A stretch of 44,064 nucleotides of DNA from an uncultured Clostridia bacterium (GTDB lineage Bacteria > Bacillota > Clostridia > Oscillospirales > Oscillospiraceae), in contig CAMHEN010000007.1 in assembly GCA_946184165.1 (NCBI GenBank), positions 1-44,064 of the forward strand, given 5' to 3'. This document shows positions 16,602 to 24,767 of this stretch, piece by piece. The number at the start of each line of letters is the position of its first letter. Position 1 is the stretch's first letter. Under the pieces are notes generated by a model. That model saw only the letters and a list, made by a program, of their open reading frames with translations, made no database searches and was not told the DNA's origin. The position numbers were made by a program, and so were the translations under genes.

Positions 16602-18077
16602 TCAGCCCAGCTTCTCCAGACCGATGCGAAGCCTGCGCAGGCACTCGTCCTTCCCGAGGATGCGGCAGATCTCCACCGCGCCGCCGGGGGTGACGGCCTT
16701 GCCCGCCGCCGCGATGCGCACGGGCCACATGACCTTGGCGTTCTTCACGCCCTCCGCCTCCGCGAGCTTCACCATCACGTCCATGATGCCCTCGTCGTCC
16801 CAGACGGGCAGGGCCTCAAAGGCGGGGATGACCTTCTCGAGCACGGACCTGGAGGAATCCAGATCGGACTTGGACTTCTTGTGGACAAAGAGCTCGGGCT
16901 CGTATTCCGGCAGAGTATCGAAGAAGTCCAGCTTCTCGGGGATCTCGGTCAGAACCTCGGTGCGCTGCTGCAGGAGGGCTGCGATGGCGGCGGCGTCATA
17001 GGCGGGGTTCTTCACGGCCTTGCGGATATAGGGCTCGGCCACTCCGGCAAAAGCCTCCGGGCTCATGGCGCGGATGTACTCTGCGTTGAAGTAGCGCAGC
17101 TTCTCAATGTCAAAGATCGCCGGGGACTTGGAGATGCCGGAGATGTCGAAGATCTCCTTGAGCTCGTCCAGGGAGAAGATCTCCTGCTCGCCGCGGGGGC
17201 TCCAGCCCAGGAGCGTCACATAGTTGATGACGGCCTCGGTGAGAAAGCCCTGGGCGATCAGATCCTCATAGGAGGGGTCGCCGTGGCGCTTGGACATCTT
17301 GTTGTGAGCGTCCCGCATGACGGGGGAGCAGTGGACGTACTTGGGAATGTCCCAGCCGAAGCCCTCGTACAGCAGGTTGTACTTGGGGGCGGAGGAGAGA
17401 TACTCGCTGCCGCGCACCACGTGGGTGATGCCCATGAGATGGTCGTCCACCACGTTTGCAAAGTTGTAGGTGGGCAGCCCGTCGCGCTTTAAGAGGACCT
17501 GGTCGTCCAGGCTCTTGTTCTCCACGGTGATGTCGCCGTAGATTTCGTCGTGGAAGGTGGTTGTACCCTCGTGGGGGATGCGCTGGCGGATGACGTAGGG
17601 CTCTCCCGCCTCGGCGCGGCGGTCGGACTCCTCCCGGCTCATGCTGCGGCAGGGATCGTCGGGCCGGTCAAATTCGCCGCTGTCCTCCTCAGACTCGGTC
17701 TTCTCGCAGAAGCAGCGGTAGGCGTGGCCGCGCTCCACCAAAAGCTCGGCGTACTCCTTGTAGAGGGGCCGCCGCTCGGTCTGCACATAGGGGGCGACGG
17801 GGCCGCCCACATCGGGACCCTCGTCATGCTCCAGGCGGCACTCGGCCATGGTCTTGTAGATCACGTCCACCGCGCCCTCCACGAGACGCCCCTGGTCGGT
17901 GTCCTCGATGCGCAGAATGAACTTGCCCTTGGCATGGCGCGCGATGAGGTAGGTATAGAGCGCTGTGCGCAGGTTGCCCACATGCATGTAGCCCGTGGGG
18001 GACGGGGCAAAGCGGGTGCGCACCTCGCCGGTGGGGATGCGCGCCTCCATGTCGTTGAACCAGCTTATATCCTTCAT
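16602..18077 (-). CDS. gltX: glutamyl-tRNA synthetase
   Basis: Class Ic aminoacyl-tRNA synthetase of 491 residues that charges tRNA-Glu (and often tRNA-Gln, later amidated by GatCAB, in bacteria without GlnRS). The HIGH-type motif is in RFAPSPTGYMHVGNLR and the KMSKS-type loop is KMSKR (260-264). The C-terminal part has the helical anticodon-binding layout. The chosen ATG follows GGAGG; a longer in-frame start would run into the promoter. It diverges from trpS, and the two promoters overlap. A second, shorter GluRS-like gene (gluQ) is in the same window. Confidence 0.96.
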   Translation of the reverse strand: MKDISWFNDMEARIPTGEVRTRFAPSPTGYMHVGNLRTALYTYLIARHAKGKFILRIEDTDQGRLVEGAVDVIYKTMAECRLEHDEGPDVGGPVAPYVQTERRPLYKEYAELLVERGHAYRCFCEKTESEEDSGEFDRPDDPCRSMSREESDRRAEAGEPYVIRQRIPHEGTTTFHDEIYGDITVENKSLDDQVLLKRDGLPTYNFANVVDDHLMGITHVVRGSEYLSSAPKYNLLYEGFGWDIPKYVHCSPVMRDAHNKMSKRHGDPSYEDLIAQGFLTEAVINYVTLLGWSPRGEQEIFSLDELKEIFDISGISKSPAIFDIEKLRYFNAEYIRAMSPEAFAGVAEPYIRKAVKNPAYDAAAIAALLQQRTEVLTEIPEKLDFFDTLPEYEPELFVHKKSKSDLDSSRSVLEKVIPAFEALPVWDDEGIMDVMVKLAEAEGVKNAKVMWPVRIAAAGKAVTPGGAVEICRILGKDECLRRLRIGLEKLG

Positions 18078-18108
18078 GATGTTCCTCCGTATTATATTGT
18101 ACTCTGTT

Positions 18109-18137
18109 ATATTATTTTGCAAATTGGCAGTTGTCAA
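18109..18137 (-). promoter_or_regulatory. gltX promoter
   Basis: Consensus TTGACA (18132-18137 on the minus strand), a 17-nt spacer and TAATAT (18109-18114). Its -35 overlaps the -35 of trpS on the other strand. Confidence 0.75.
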
Positions 18138-18159
18138 GTACAAGTTCTTTTGTTAAAAT
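18131..18159 (+). promoter_or_regulatory. trpS promoter
   Basis: TTGTCA (18131-18136), a 17-nt spacer and TAAAAT (18154-18159), preceded by TGT (extended -10). It shares the heptamer TTGTCAA with the gltX promoter. Confidence 0.75.
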
Positions 18160-18202
18160 AAATAGAAGTGTGGAAAATTGTCTATATGAACAGGAGACGA
18201 CA

Positions 18203-19219
18203 ATGGATAACAACAATACTGCAAAAAAGGTCATGCTCTCGGGCATTCAGCCCTCGGGAGACCTGCATCTCGGCAACTATCTCGGCGCGGTGAAAAACTG
18301 GGCGGAGCTGCCGGATCAGTTTGACTGCTTTTACTTTATGGCGGATCTGCATACCCTCACTGTGCGCCAGGATCCGAAGGAGCTGCGGCGCCGCTCCACC
18401 GCGCAGCTTGCCCAGTACATCGCCTGCGGCCTCGATCCGGAGCGCAACACCCTTTTCCTGCAGAGCCATGTGCATGAGCATGCGGAGCTCGGCTGGATCC
18501 TCAACTGCTACACCATGTTCGGCGAGCTTTCCCGCATGACCCAGTTCAAGGACAAGAGCGCCAAAAACGCCGACAATATAAACGGCGGCCTCTTCACTTA
18601 CCCCGCCCTCATGGCGGCGGACATCCTCCTGTACCAGACGGATTTCGTCCCCGTGGGAGAGGATCAGAAGCAGCACTGCGAGCTGACGCGCGATGTGGCC
18701 ATTCGCTTCAACAACCTCTACGGAGAGACCTTCAAGGTGCCTGAGCCCTATATCCCCAAGGTGGGCGCCCGCATCATGTCCCTCTCAAACCCCGTGTCCA
18801 AGATGTCCAAGTCCGATCCCCAGGGCTGCGTCTTCCTCATGGACAAGCCCGAGGACCTCGCCCGCAAATTCAAACGCGCCGTCACCGATTCCGATACCGA
18901 ACATTGCGTCCGCTTCGATCCCGAGCAGAAGCCGGGTGTTGCAAACCTTATGCAGATCTATTCCTCCGTTACCGGCAAGAGCTTCGACGAAATCGAGCGG
19001 GAGTTCGACGGCCGGGGCTACGGCGCCTTCAAGCCCGCCGTGGGCGAGGCGGTCATCGAGACCCTGCGCCCCATCCGCGAGGAGGCTGAGCGCATCATCG
19101 CCGACAAGGCCTATCTCCAGCAGGTCTATACCGAGGGCGCGCAGAAGGCTTCCTGTGTCGCGCGCAGGACCCTCCGCAAGGTCTGCAAAAAGATCGGTCT
19201 GGTCGAAAAGCCGTTCTGA
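18203..19219 (+). CDS. trpS: tryptophanyl-tRNA synthetase
   Basis: Class Ic synthetase of 338 residues that charges tRNA-Trp. It has GIQPSGDLHLGNYLGAV (HIGH-type HLGN at 22-25) and SKMSKSDP (KMSKS 200-204), plus the DQKQHCELTRDVA substrate segment. CAGGAG precedes the ATG; the leader of about 35 nt excludes a T-box. A 24-nt palindromic terminator follows. The gene stands alone between the shared gltX/trpS promoter region and tagO. Confidence 0.97.
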   Translation: MDNNNTAKKVMLSGIQPSGDLHLGNYLGAVKNWAELPDQFDCFYFMADLHTLTVRQDPKELRRRSTAQLAQYIACGLDPERNTLFLQSHVHEHAELGWILNCYTMFGELSRMTQFKDKSAKNADNINGGLFTYPALMAADILLYQTDFVPVGEDQKQHCELTRDVAIRFNNLYGETFKVPEPYIPKVGARIMSLSNPVSKMSKSDPQGCVFLMDKPEDLARKFKRAVTDSDTEHCVRFDPEQKPGVANLMQIYSSVTGKSFDEIEREFDGRGYGAFKPAVGEAVIETLRPIREEAERIIADKAYLQQVYTEGAQKASCVARRTLRKVCKKIGLVEKPF

Positions 19220-19225
19220 TCCTGG

Positions 19226-19286
19226 TTTTCCATAGAATGCTTCATTTTATGGAAAAGACATCGCGCCCGGGCGCGATGTCCGTTTT
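19226..19286 (+). terminator. double-hairpin terminator after trpS
   Basis: The first stem is TTTTCCATA/TATGGAAAA. The second is a perfect 24-nt palindrome (19257-19280, GACATCGCGCCC and its complement), followed by CGTTTT. Confidence 0.75.
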
Positions 19287-19396
19287 GCGCCTGATGGCAC
19301 AAAACACGTCTCATACGGTCTCCGACGTGCCTTTGGCGCTGTAAAACGCTTTCACAGCGTTTTGGGAGACCGGTATAAGAGCACCCTTTTGAAGGG
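19282..19396 (+). promoter_or_regulatory. strongly structured leader of the tagO-like gene
   Basis: Several stems can be read here: GTTTTG-c-GCC/GGC-a-CAAAAC (19282-19305); CACGTC/GACGTG (19305-19310 with 19324-19329); CGGTCTCC (19316-19323, in the loop of the previous stem) with GGAGACCG (19365-19372); AAAACGCT/AGCGTTTT (19343-19363); and CCCTT/AAGGG (19384-19396), which covers the Shine-Dalgarno AAGGGAG. The loop-to-downstream pairing makes a pseudoknot or two exclusive folds. No known riboswitch class is recognised. Its ATACGGTCTCC...GGAGACCGGTAT ends would also fit a small repeat element. No promoter was found between the trpS terminator and this region. Confidence 0.45.
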
Positions 19397-19405
19397 AGTT
19401 GAAAC

Positions 19406-20479
19406 ATGTTTCCCAATATCAATTCCTGGCTCGCGCTTGGGCTGTCGTTTATTCTGGCGCTGGCGGTCTGCAACCGCATGACCCCGCCGGTCAAACGCTT
19501 TGCCGAGCGGATCGGCGCCATGGATATCCCCAAGGACGACCGCCGCGTCCATGACCACCCCATCCCCCGGATGGGCGGCCTTGCGATCATCGTGGCCTTC
19601 TTCCTTTCGGCGCTGCTGTTCGTGCCCGTATCCGAACAGGTGTACGGCGTGGTCGTCGGGGCATTTATTATCGCCGGCATGGGCTTTGTCGATGACATCG
19701 TCTCCCTGCGGCCGATGCTCAAATTCCTGCTGCAGATTTTTGCGGCTCTGGTTTGTGTACGCTTCGGCCTCGTCATCGACGCGATCTCCTGGCCGGTGAC
19801 CAAGACCTATCTGGATCTCGGATGGCTCTCCGCTCCGCTGACCGTCCTGTGGATCGTCCTGTGCACCAACGCCTTCAATCTCATCGACGGTCTGGACGGG
19901 CTGGCCGCGGGCGTGACGGCGATCTGCTCCTTCTTCCTGCTGGCGGCCTCCGTGCTCTTCGCCGCGGCGGACCCTGCGGCAGCCCTCATTCTGGCAGCGC
20001 TTATCGGCGCCTGCCTCGGGTTTATCCCCTTTAACTTCAATCCGGCCAAGATATTTATGGGCGATGTGGGGTCCCAGTTTTTGGGCTTCATCCTGGCTAC
20101 GACAGCCATCTTCGGCCACTTCAAGCTCCAGGCGGTGCTGACCTTCGCCCTGCCGCTGGCCGATACGGGCTTCGCGGTCATCCGGCGCCTGGCCCATGGG
20201 CAGAGTCCCTTCCATGCCGACAAGGGGCATTTCCACCACCGGCTGATGGCCATGGGACTGAGCCAGAAGCAGACCGTGCTGGTACTTTACGGCGTGTCTG
20301 CGATCGACGGTGTGATCAGTCTCTGGATCGCGGGCCGCGGGCCGACTGTCCGCATCCTGTGCATCGCCGCTATTCTGGTGACGCTGCTGGGTATCGCCGT
20401 CCTGGTCTTCATCCGCAATCCCCGCCGCGCAAGGTTGCGCGAGGAGCGCAGAAAGCAGCGGCAGCAGAAAAAAACCTGA
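19406..20479 (+). CDS. undecaprenyl-phosphate N-acetylhexosamine-1-phosphate transferase (TagO/WecA family)
   Basis: Polytopic membrane enzyme of 357 residues that starts cell-surface polymer synthesis by moving a HexNAc-1-phosphate from a UDP-sugar to undecaprenyl phosphate. It has about ten hydrophobic helices and the family motifs HDHPIPRMGG, GFVDDI (metal/catalytic Asp pair), NAFNLIDGLDGLA, NFNPAKIFMGDVGS and the cytoplasmic loop HADKGHFHHRL that marks TagO/WecA rather than MraY. The C-terminus is a basic cytoplasmic tail (RRARLREERRKQRQQKK). AAGGGAG precedes the ATG but can be hidden in a small hairpin. No other wall-polymer genes are adjacent, so the polymer made is unknown. Confidence 0.93.
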   Translation: MFPNINSWLALGLSFILALAVCNRMTPPVKRFAERIGAMDIPKDDRRVHDHPIPRMGGLAIIVAFFLSALLFVPVSEQVYGVVVGAFIIAGMGFVDDIVSLRPMLKFLLQIFAALVCVRFGLVIDAISWPVTKTYLDLGWLSAPLTVLWIVLCTNAFNLIDGLDGLAAGVTAICSFFLLAASVLFAAADPAAALILAALIGACLGFIPFNFNPAKIFMGDVGSQFLGFILATTAIFGHFKLQAVLTFALPLADTGFAVIRRLAHGQSPFHADKGHFHHRLMAMGLSQKQTVLVLYGVSAIDGVISLWIAGRGPTVRILCIAAILVTLLGIAVLVFIRNPRRARLREERRKQRQQKKT

Positions 20480-20490
20480 AAAGAGACAGA

Positions 20491-20524
20491 AAATCCCCGG
20501 CGATGGTTCGCCGGGGATTTTTGC
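20491..20524. terminator. intrinsic terminator after the tagO-like gene
   Basis: 13-bp stem AAATCCCCGGCGA/TCGCCGGGGATTT with loop TGGT and a TTTTT tail. It also faces the end of the convergent deacetylase gene. Confidence 0.9.
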
Positions 20525-20548
20525 TCTTTTCTTTAAGCGCGCGGCAGC

Positions 20549-21514
20549 TCACTCCAGCAGATGGATCTCCGGGAAGCTCTCGTCCAGAGCGGCAAAGGTG
20601 TAGCCCTCCTCCAGTGCCCACTGGATCATCCGCTCCAGCGCCTTGACGCTGAAACGGCGCACGTCATGCTGGAGGACGACGGCGTATTCATAGGGCGCGC
20701 GGGGGTGGGTGAAGGCAATGATGGTGCCCTCAACAGTCTTCTCGCCGGATTCCGGCTGCACATTCCAGTCGTATTCGCGCATGCCCAGATCCGCCAGCAT
20801 GGCATAGAGCTCCTCATAGCCGCCCGGGAGAGTCCCGGCCAGAAAGCCAGCCGTGAGGCTGCCGCCGGGAAAGCGCACCACGTGGGCGCTCTGTCCGGTA
20901 TACTCCCGCACGATCTCCTGGGCATGCATGAGATCGGAGAAGTAGTGCTCCGCGTCCCGGTAGAGCATGCCGTAGGAGCGGTGGTCGTAGCAGTGGATGC
21001 CGATGGTGTGGCCCTCCGCCGCGATGCGCGGCAGGATATCGAGATACTTCGTCTGGTTCCCGACAATGAAAAAACAGGCCTTCACATCGTATTTGGCCAG
21101 AATGTCCAGAACCTCGGCGGTGTCCTCACAGGGACCGTCATCAAAGCTCAGACAGATGGTTCCCTTGGGCGGCTGCACAATTTCGGGCAGGGACTGCGGC
21201 ACGATGCGGACAGTTCGCTCCGCTGAGGCGATCACAGCCTCTCCGTCTGTAAGCTCATAGCGCAGTGTGTAATCCCCGGCACGCCAGACGGTGATATCTC
21301 CCACGACGCGAAGCTCCGCATCCTTCCGTATTCCGGCTTCGTCCCAGACCTGAAAGCCCGGCTCCTCAAAGGGGACGCCGCAGGGCCAGCAGAAGGGATC
21401 GGGGCCGAGAAGGGCAATGACGGGGGCACCCTCCTCCGCCGCGGCGCCGGGCGCGAGGACCCCGAGCAGAAGCGCGGCGGCAAGCAAAAGGGAAAGACGC
21501 TTGAAGAGCTTCAT
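20549..21514 (-). CDS. secreted polysaccharide deacetylase (NodB/CE4) with N-terminal Ig-like domain
   Basis: The 321-residue product has a signal peptide (MKLFKRL..., AAA cleavage near residue 26), a beta-sandwich domain of the DUF5011/Ig-like kind (about 30-107, ending TVRIVP), then a NodB deacetylase domain: SFDDGP (Asp125/126), HCYDH (metal His174 and His178), RFPGGS, YDWNV and the late histidine in VVLQHDV. These enzymes remove N-acetyl groups from peptidoglycan or other polysaccharides outside the cell. GGAGG lies 8 nt before the ATG. It converges with the tagO-like gene and is divergent from the M14 peptidase gene. Peptidoglycan is the likely substrate, but the sequence does not settle it. 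Confidence 0.93.
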   Translation of the reverse strand: MKLFKRLSLLLAAALLLGVLAPGAAAEEGAPVIALLGPDPFCWPCGVPFEEPGFQVWDEAGIRKDAELRVVGDITVWRAGDYTLRYELTDGEAVIASAERTVRIVPQSLPEIVQPPKGTICLSFDDGPCEDTAEVLDILAKYDVKACFFIVGNQTKYLDILPRIAAEGHTIGIHCYDHRSYGMLYRDAEHYFSDLMHAQEIVREYTGQSAHVVRFPGGSLTAGFLAGTLPGGYEELYAMLADLGMREYDWNVQPESGEKTVEGTIIAFTHPRAPYEYAVVLQHDVRRFSVKALERMIQWALEEGYTFAALDESFPEIHLLE

Positions 21515-21669
21515 CGGAAATCCCTCCAGAATCAGGATGATATTGACGATATTCCGAGGCAGATAACGCGGCAAACCCGGGGAGACCCTGCATATCGGGG
21601 GCTTCCGGGACATAGACTTTCTTGCAAATCCCGCCTGCTTGCGGGCGGAGGAAATCAGGAGGGGATGCT

Positions 21670-22947
21670 ATGCGTATTCTGCGGACGGGGAGCATGGGGC
21701 CGGCGGTGGAGCTTCTGCAGCTCGCCCTGAACCGTGCGGGCTTCGGTGAGCTCAAAACCGACGGGATCTTCGGCCCAAAAACGGACGGGGCCCTGCGCCG
21801 CTTTCAGACGAGCCGGGGCCTTGTGAGCGATGGAATCGCCGGGCGGGAGACCCACCGGGCGCTGCTGCCCTGGTACACCGGATATCTGCTGCACCGCATC
21901 GAGCGGGGCGATACCTTCTGGAAGCTGGCGGAGCGCTACGGCACGACGGCGGAGAATATTGCCCTTGCCAACCCCGGCGCCCAGGCGGAGAATCTGCAGA
22001 TCGGGGAGAGCCTGGTCATCCCGCTCCCCTTCCCGGTGGTGCCCACAAAGATCAATTGGAACGCCGCCCTGGTGGAGTATGTGATGCGGGGCCTCTCGGC
22101 GCGCTATCCCTTCCTCCGGACCGGAGAGATCGGCCGCAGCGTCATGGGAAAGCCCCTTTGGTCTCTAACGCTCGGCGAGGGGGAGCGAGAGCTGCTCTAC
22201 AATGCCGGGCATCACGCGAACGAGTGGATCACGACGCCGCTGCTGCTGACCTTCGCCGAGGAGCTGGCTGCGGCTTTCGCCTCCGGCGGGACCGTCGATG
22301 GGCAGAGTGCGGCGGAGCTTCTTGCGGGCGCGCGCCTCACCCTTATCCCGGCTGTGAACCCGGACGGCCTGGATCTCGTCACCGGGGAGCTGCAGCAGGG
22401 GGAGTTTTACCGCGGCGCGCAGAACATCGCAAACAACTACCCCGACATTCCCTTCCCGGACGGCTGGAAGGCAAACATCCGCGGTACGGACCTGAACCTC
22501 CAGTACCCGGCGGAGTGGGAGAGGGCAAAGGAGATCAAGTGCGGCCAGGGGGTGTGCTCCCCGGCCCCGGCGGACTACGTGGGACCCGCTCCGCTCTCCG
22601 CTCCGGAGAGCCGGGCCATGTACGATTACACCCTCGCCCTCTCGCCGGCACTCACGATCAGCCTCCACACCCAGGGGGAGGTCATCTACTGGCGCTACGG
22701 CGAGTGCGAACCGGAAGGCGCCCGGGAGATCGGGGAGGAGTTTGCCAGGCGCTCCGGCTACGCCCTCGCCGATGTGCCGGGGGAGTCGAGCTTCGCGGGC
22801 TACCGCGACTGGTTCATCGAGCGCTGGGAGCGGCCGGGCTACACCGTGGAGGCGGGTCTCGGCAAAAATCCGCTGCCGATCACGGACTTTGACGACATCT
22901 ATGAGAAGCTCCGGCCGATTTTGGCCTACGGCTTAGCGGCGACTTAA
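21670..22947 (+). CDS. M14-family peptidoglycan-type metallopeptidase with PG-binding and LysM domains
   Basis: The 425-residue product has an N-terminal peptidoglycan-binding_1 domain (about 5-66, ILRTGSMGPAVELLQ ... DGIFGPKT), a LysM domain (about 72-118, HRIERGDTFWKLAERYG) and an M14 zinc peptidase domain with His182 and Glu185 (GHHANEW), NPDG, His333 (SLHTQGE) and the general base Glu394 (EAGLGKNPLP). This order matches gamma-D-glutamyl-meso-diaminopimelate endopeptidase I of Lysinibacillus sphaericus. There is no signal peptide, so it probably acts inside the cell or in the forespore. AGGAGG stands before the ATG. Its stop codon overlaps that of trxB on the other strand. Confidence 0.92.
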   Translation: MRILRTGSMGPAVELLQLALNRAGFGELKTDGIFGPKTDGALRRFQTSRGLVSDGIAGRETHRALLPWYTGYLLHRIERGDTFWKLAERYGTTAENIALANPGAQAENLQIGESLVIPLPFPVVPTKINWNAALVEYVMRGLSARYPFLRTGEIGRSVMGKPLWSLTLGEGERELLYNAGHHANEWITTPLLLTFAEELAAAFASGGTVDGQSAAELLAGARLTLIPAVNPDGLDLVTGELQQGEFYRGAQNIANNYPDIPFPDGWKANIRGTDLNLQYPAEWERAKEIKCGQGVCSPAPADYVGPAPLSAPESRAMYDYTLALSPALTISLHTQGEVIYWRYGECEPEGAREIGEEFARRSGYALADVPGESSFAGYRDWFIERWERPGYTVEAGLGKNPLPITDFDDIYEKLRPILAYGLAAT

Positions 22948-23888
22948 CGGTGCTTTGACACGTACTTCTCGCACTGCATGGCGGCGACGGCCCCGTCGGC
23001 GCAGGCGGTGACCACCTGCCTGAGCGGCGTGACGCGCACGTCGCCCGCGGCGTAGACGCCGGGGATGTTGGTCTCCATCTTCTCGTTTGTCTTGATGTAG
23101 CCGTTTTCCATGTCGAGGATGCCCTCAAACATGCCGGTGGTCTTCCTGCCGGTGAAGCCGAAGAGGCCGAACATCCCGTCCGCGGGGTCTGCTGTGCGGG
23201 TGGAGAGCTCCCCGCTCACGGTGTCGCGCAGGACGATCTCGCTGAGGATGCCGTCCCCGCCGAGATCGGCTACCTCCGTGTTCAGGAGAATGTCGATCTT
23301 CGGGTTCTCCTCCAGCTCCTTTTTCACATCGGCCGGCACCGTGAGGGCGGGGCCCTTGTGCAGGACCGTGAGCTTCTTGGCAAACTTCGAGAGGTACAGT
23401 GCCTCCTCCGCCGCGATAGCGTTGCCGCCCACGGTGTAGATCTCAAGGCCGTTGAAGAAGTTCGCGTCGCAGACGGCGCAGTAGCTCACGCCCCGGCCCA
23501 CAAAGTCCGCCTCGTGCTCGCAGCCGATGAAGCGCGTCATGGCCCCGGTGCAGAGGATGACCGTGCGGCCCAGGTACTCGCCCCGGTTGCCGACGAGCTT
23601 TTTGACCTCGCCCTCGAGCTCGCAGGACTGGATGGTGTCGCCCACGCGCTTGCAGCCAAATTTCATGCACTGCTCGCTCATGGGCGCGATGAGCTCCTGC
23701 CCGCTCATGCCCTCGACCTTGGGCTGGCCGGGGTAGTTCTCGATCTCGTGGGTGAGGATGATCTGCCCGCCGTCCGCGCCCTTTTCGATGATGAGCACGG
23801 AGAGCTTCGCGCGCCCCGCGTAGATGCCCGCCGCAAGTCCCGCGGGCCCGCCGCCGAGAATGATGACGTCGTAAATTCTGTTTTCCAT
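22944..23888 (-). CDS. trxB: thioredoxin reductase (NADPH)-type flavoprotein
   Basis: The 314-residue product has the FAD GxGxxG-type fingerprint (IILGGGPAGLAAGIYAGRA), the redox-active pair Cys137/Cys140 (SYCAVCD), the NADPH-site segment TVGGNAIAAEEALYLSKF and the C-terminal FAD motif GVYAAGDVR. It reduces thioredoxin or a related disulfide partner; no thioredoxin gene is adjacent. AAGGGGGA lies upstream of the start. A promoter is found about 200 nt upstream, leaving a long, hairpin-rich leader. It converges on the M14 gene with overlapping stops and no terminator between. Confidence 0.95.
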   Translation of the reverse strand: MENRIYDVIILGGGPAGLAAGIYAGRAKLSVLIIEKGADGGQIILTHEIENYPGQPKVEGMSGQELIAPMSEQCMKFGCKRVGDTIQSCELEGEVKKLVGNRGEYLGRTVILCTGAMTRFIGCEHEADFVGRGVSYCAVCDANFFNGLEIYTVGGNAIAAEEALYLSKFAKKLTVLHKGPALTVPADVKKELEENPKIDILLNTEVADLGGDGILSEIVLRDTVSGELSTRTADPADGMFGLFGFTGRKTTGMFEGILDMENGYIKTNEKMETNIPGVYAAGDVRVTPLRQVVTACADGAVAAMQCEKYVSKHR

Positions 23889-23930
23889 GGGAGGTCCCCC
23901 TTTTGGCTGATTTTTCTTTTATTGCTCTCT

Positions 23931-24010
23931 CGTCATTCAATTCTTGAATGACGGGGGAGTAATTTTGCCATGTTTCGCGGTTGCCCCGTCAAGGGGCGAG
24001 TGAAACGGCA
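23931..24010 (-). promoter_or_regulatory. hairpin-rich 5' leader of trxB
   Basis: Two hairpins lie between the trxB promoter and start: CGTCATTCAA/TTGAATGACG (23931-23953, 3-nt loop), and a nested stem TGCC..GTTTC..GCCCC / GGGGC..GAAAC-GGCA (23966-24010). No known leader class is recognised. Confidence 0.45.
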
Positions 24011-24019
24011 ATCAAATTG

Positions 24020-24104
24020 ATATTGATGTGCCAGAGTAAAGCTGAGTCTTGATTTAAGATGAAATGCACATCAATATTATACAAGAAATATGTCCCGCTT
24101 GCAA
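24020..24104 (-). promoter_or_regulatory. trxB promoter with a flanking dyad
   Basis: On the minus strand TTGCAA (24099-24104), a 17-nt spacer and TATAAT (24076-24081). A 12-bp inverted repeat ATATTGATGTGC (24020-24031) / GCACATCAATAT (24066-24077) has one arm touching the -10, as an operator might. Confidence 0.55.
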
Positions 24105-24177
24105 CAGAACTTTGCGGCGGCAACATTTGCGCTTCGCCGTAGGGACTTCTATTAGCGCGCTTTTTCCGCGCGCAATC

Positions 24178-24206
24178 TTGCATCGGGTGCGCGTGTGCGG
24201 TATAAT
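24178..24206 (+). promoter_or_regulatory. folT promoter
   Basis: TTGCAT (24178-24183), a 17-nt spacer and TATAAT (24201-24206). The predicted leader is only about 25 nt, too short for a THF riboswitch. Confidence 0.7.
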
Positions 24207-24237
24207 CGGGCATACGAATGAAAAGGGGGCGGAGGCC

Positions 24238-24753
24238 ATGAAGAACCGGACGAAAAAACTGGCTGTGTCGGCGCTGCTCATTACGGCGGACGTGGTGCTG
24301 ACACGGCTGCTTGCTTTGAACACCCCGGTGATGAAGATCGGCCTCGGCTTTGCCGCCGTGGCCCTCTGCGCGATGCTCTACGGGCCCTGGTGGGCCGCGC
24401 TGACGGCGGCGCTGGGGGATCTGCTCGGCTCACTCCTGTTTCCAACCGGGGCGTACTTCCCCGGCTTCACGCTCACGGCGGCGTGCACGGGGCTCCTCTT
24501 CGGCCTCTGCCTCTACCGCCGCCCGGCCCGCTGGACCTGGGCCGCGGCCGCCGCCGGGGCGAACACCCTGCTTGTAAGCTATCTTGCCAACACCGCCATG
24601 ATCTGCTTCATCACGGGAAACAGCTTCCGCGCCATGCTTACGGCGCGGGCGGTGCAGCTTGCGGTGACGCTCCCGGTGCAGCTTCTGGTGCTCACCTGGC
24701 TCAAAAAATCCCCGGCGGTCCAAAAGCTCCTGCACCGCGCGGGGGATTCGTAA
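24238..24753 (+). CDS. folT: folate ECF transporter S component (FolT)
   Basis: The 171-residue hydrophobic product has about six membrane helices. It has the FolT-type signatures: LITADVVLTRLL near the N-terminus, MKIGLGFAAVALCAMLYGP, a GDLLGSLLFPTGAYFPGFTLTAA segment (helix 2-3 region) and LFGLCLY. S components bind the vitamin and join a shared energising module (EcfT plus two EcfA ATPases) that is not in this window, so this is a stand-alone group II S component. AAGGGGGCGGAGG precedes the ATG. Folate is inferred from the motif pattern; a related vitamin is possible. Confidence 0.87.
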   Translation: MKNRTKKLAVSALLITADVVLTRLLALNTPVMKIGLGFAAVALCAMLYGPWWAALTAALGDLLGSLLFPTGAYFPGFTLTAACTGLLFGLCLYRRPARWTWAAAAAGANTLLVSYLANTAMICFITGNSFRAMLTARAVQLAVTLPVQLLVLTWLKKSPAVQKLLHRAGDS

Positions 24754-24767
24754 GCGCCCAATTCAAT

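Noticed and set aside
24084-24237. Possible THF riboswitch upstream of folT
   Set aside because: The promoter leaves only about 25 nt of leader, and no THF riboswitch core is visible.
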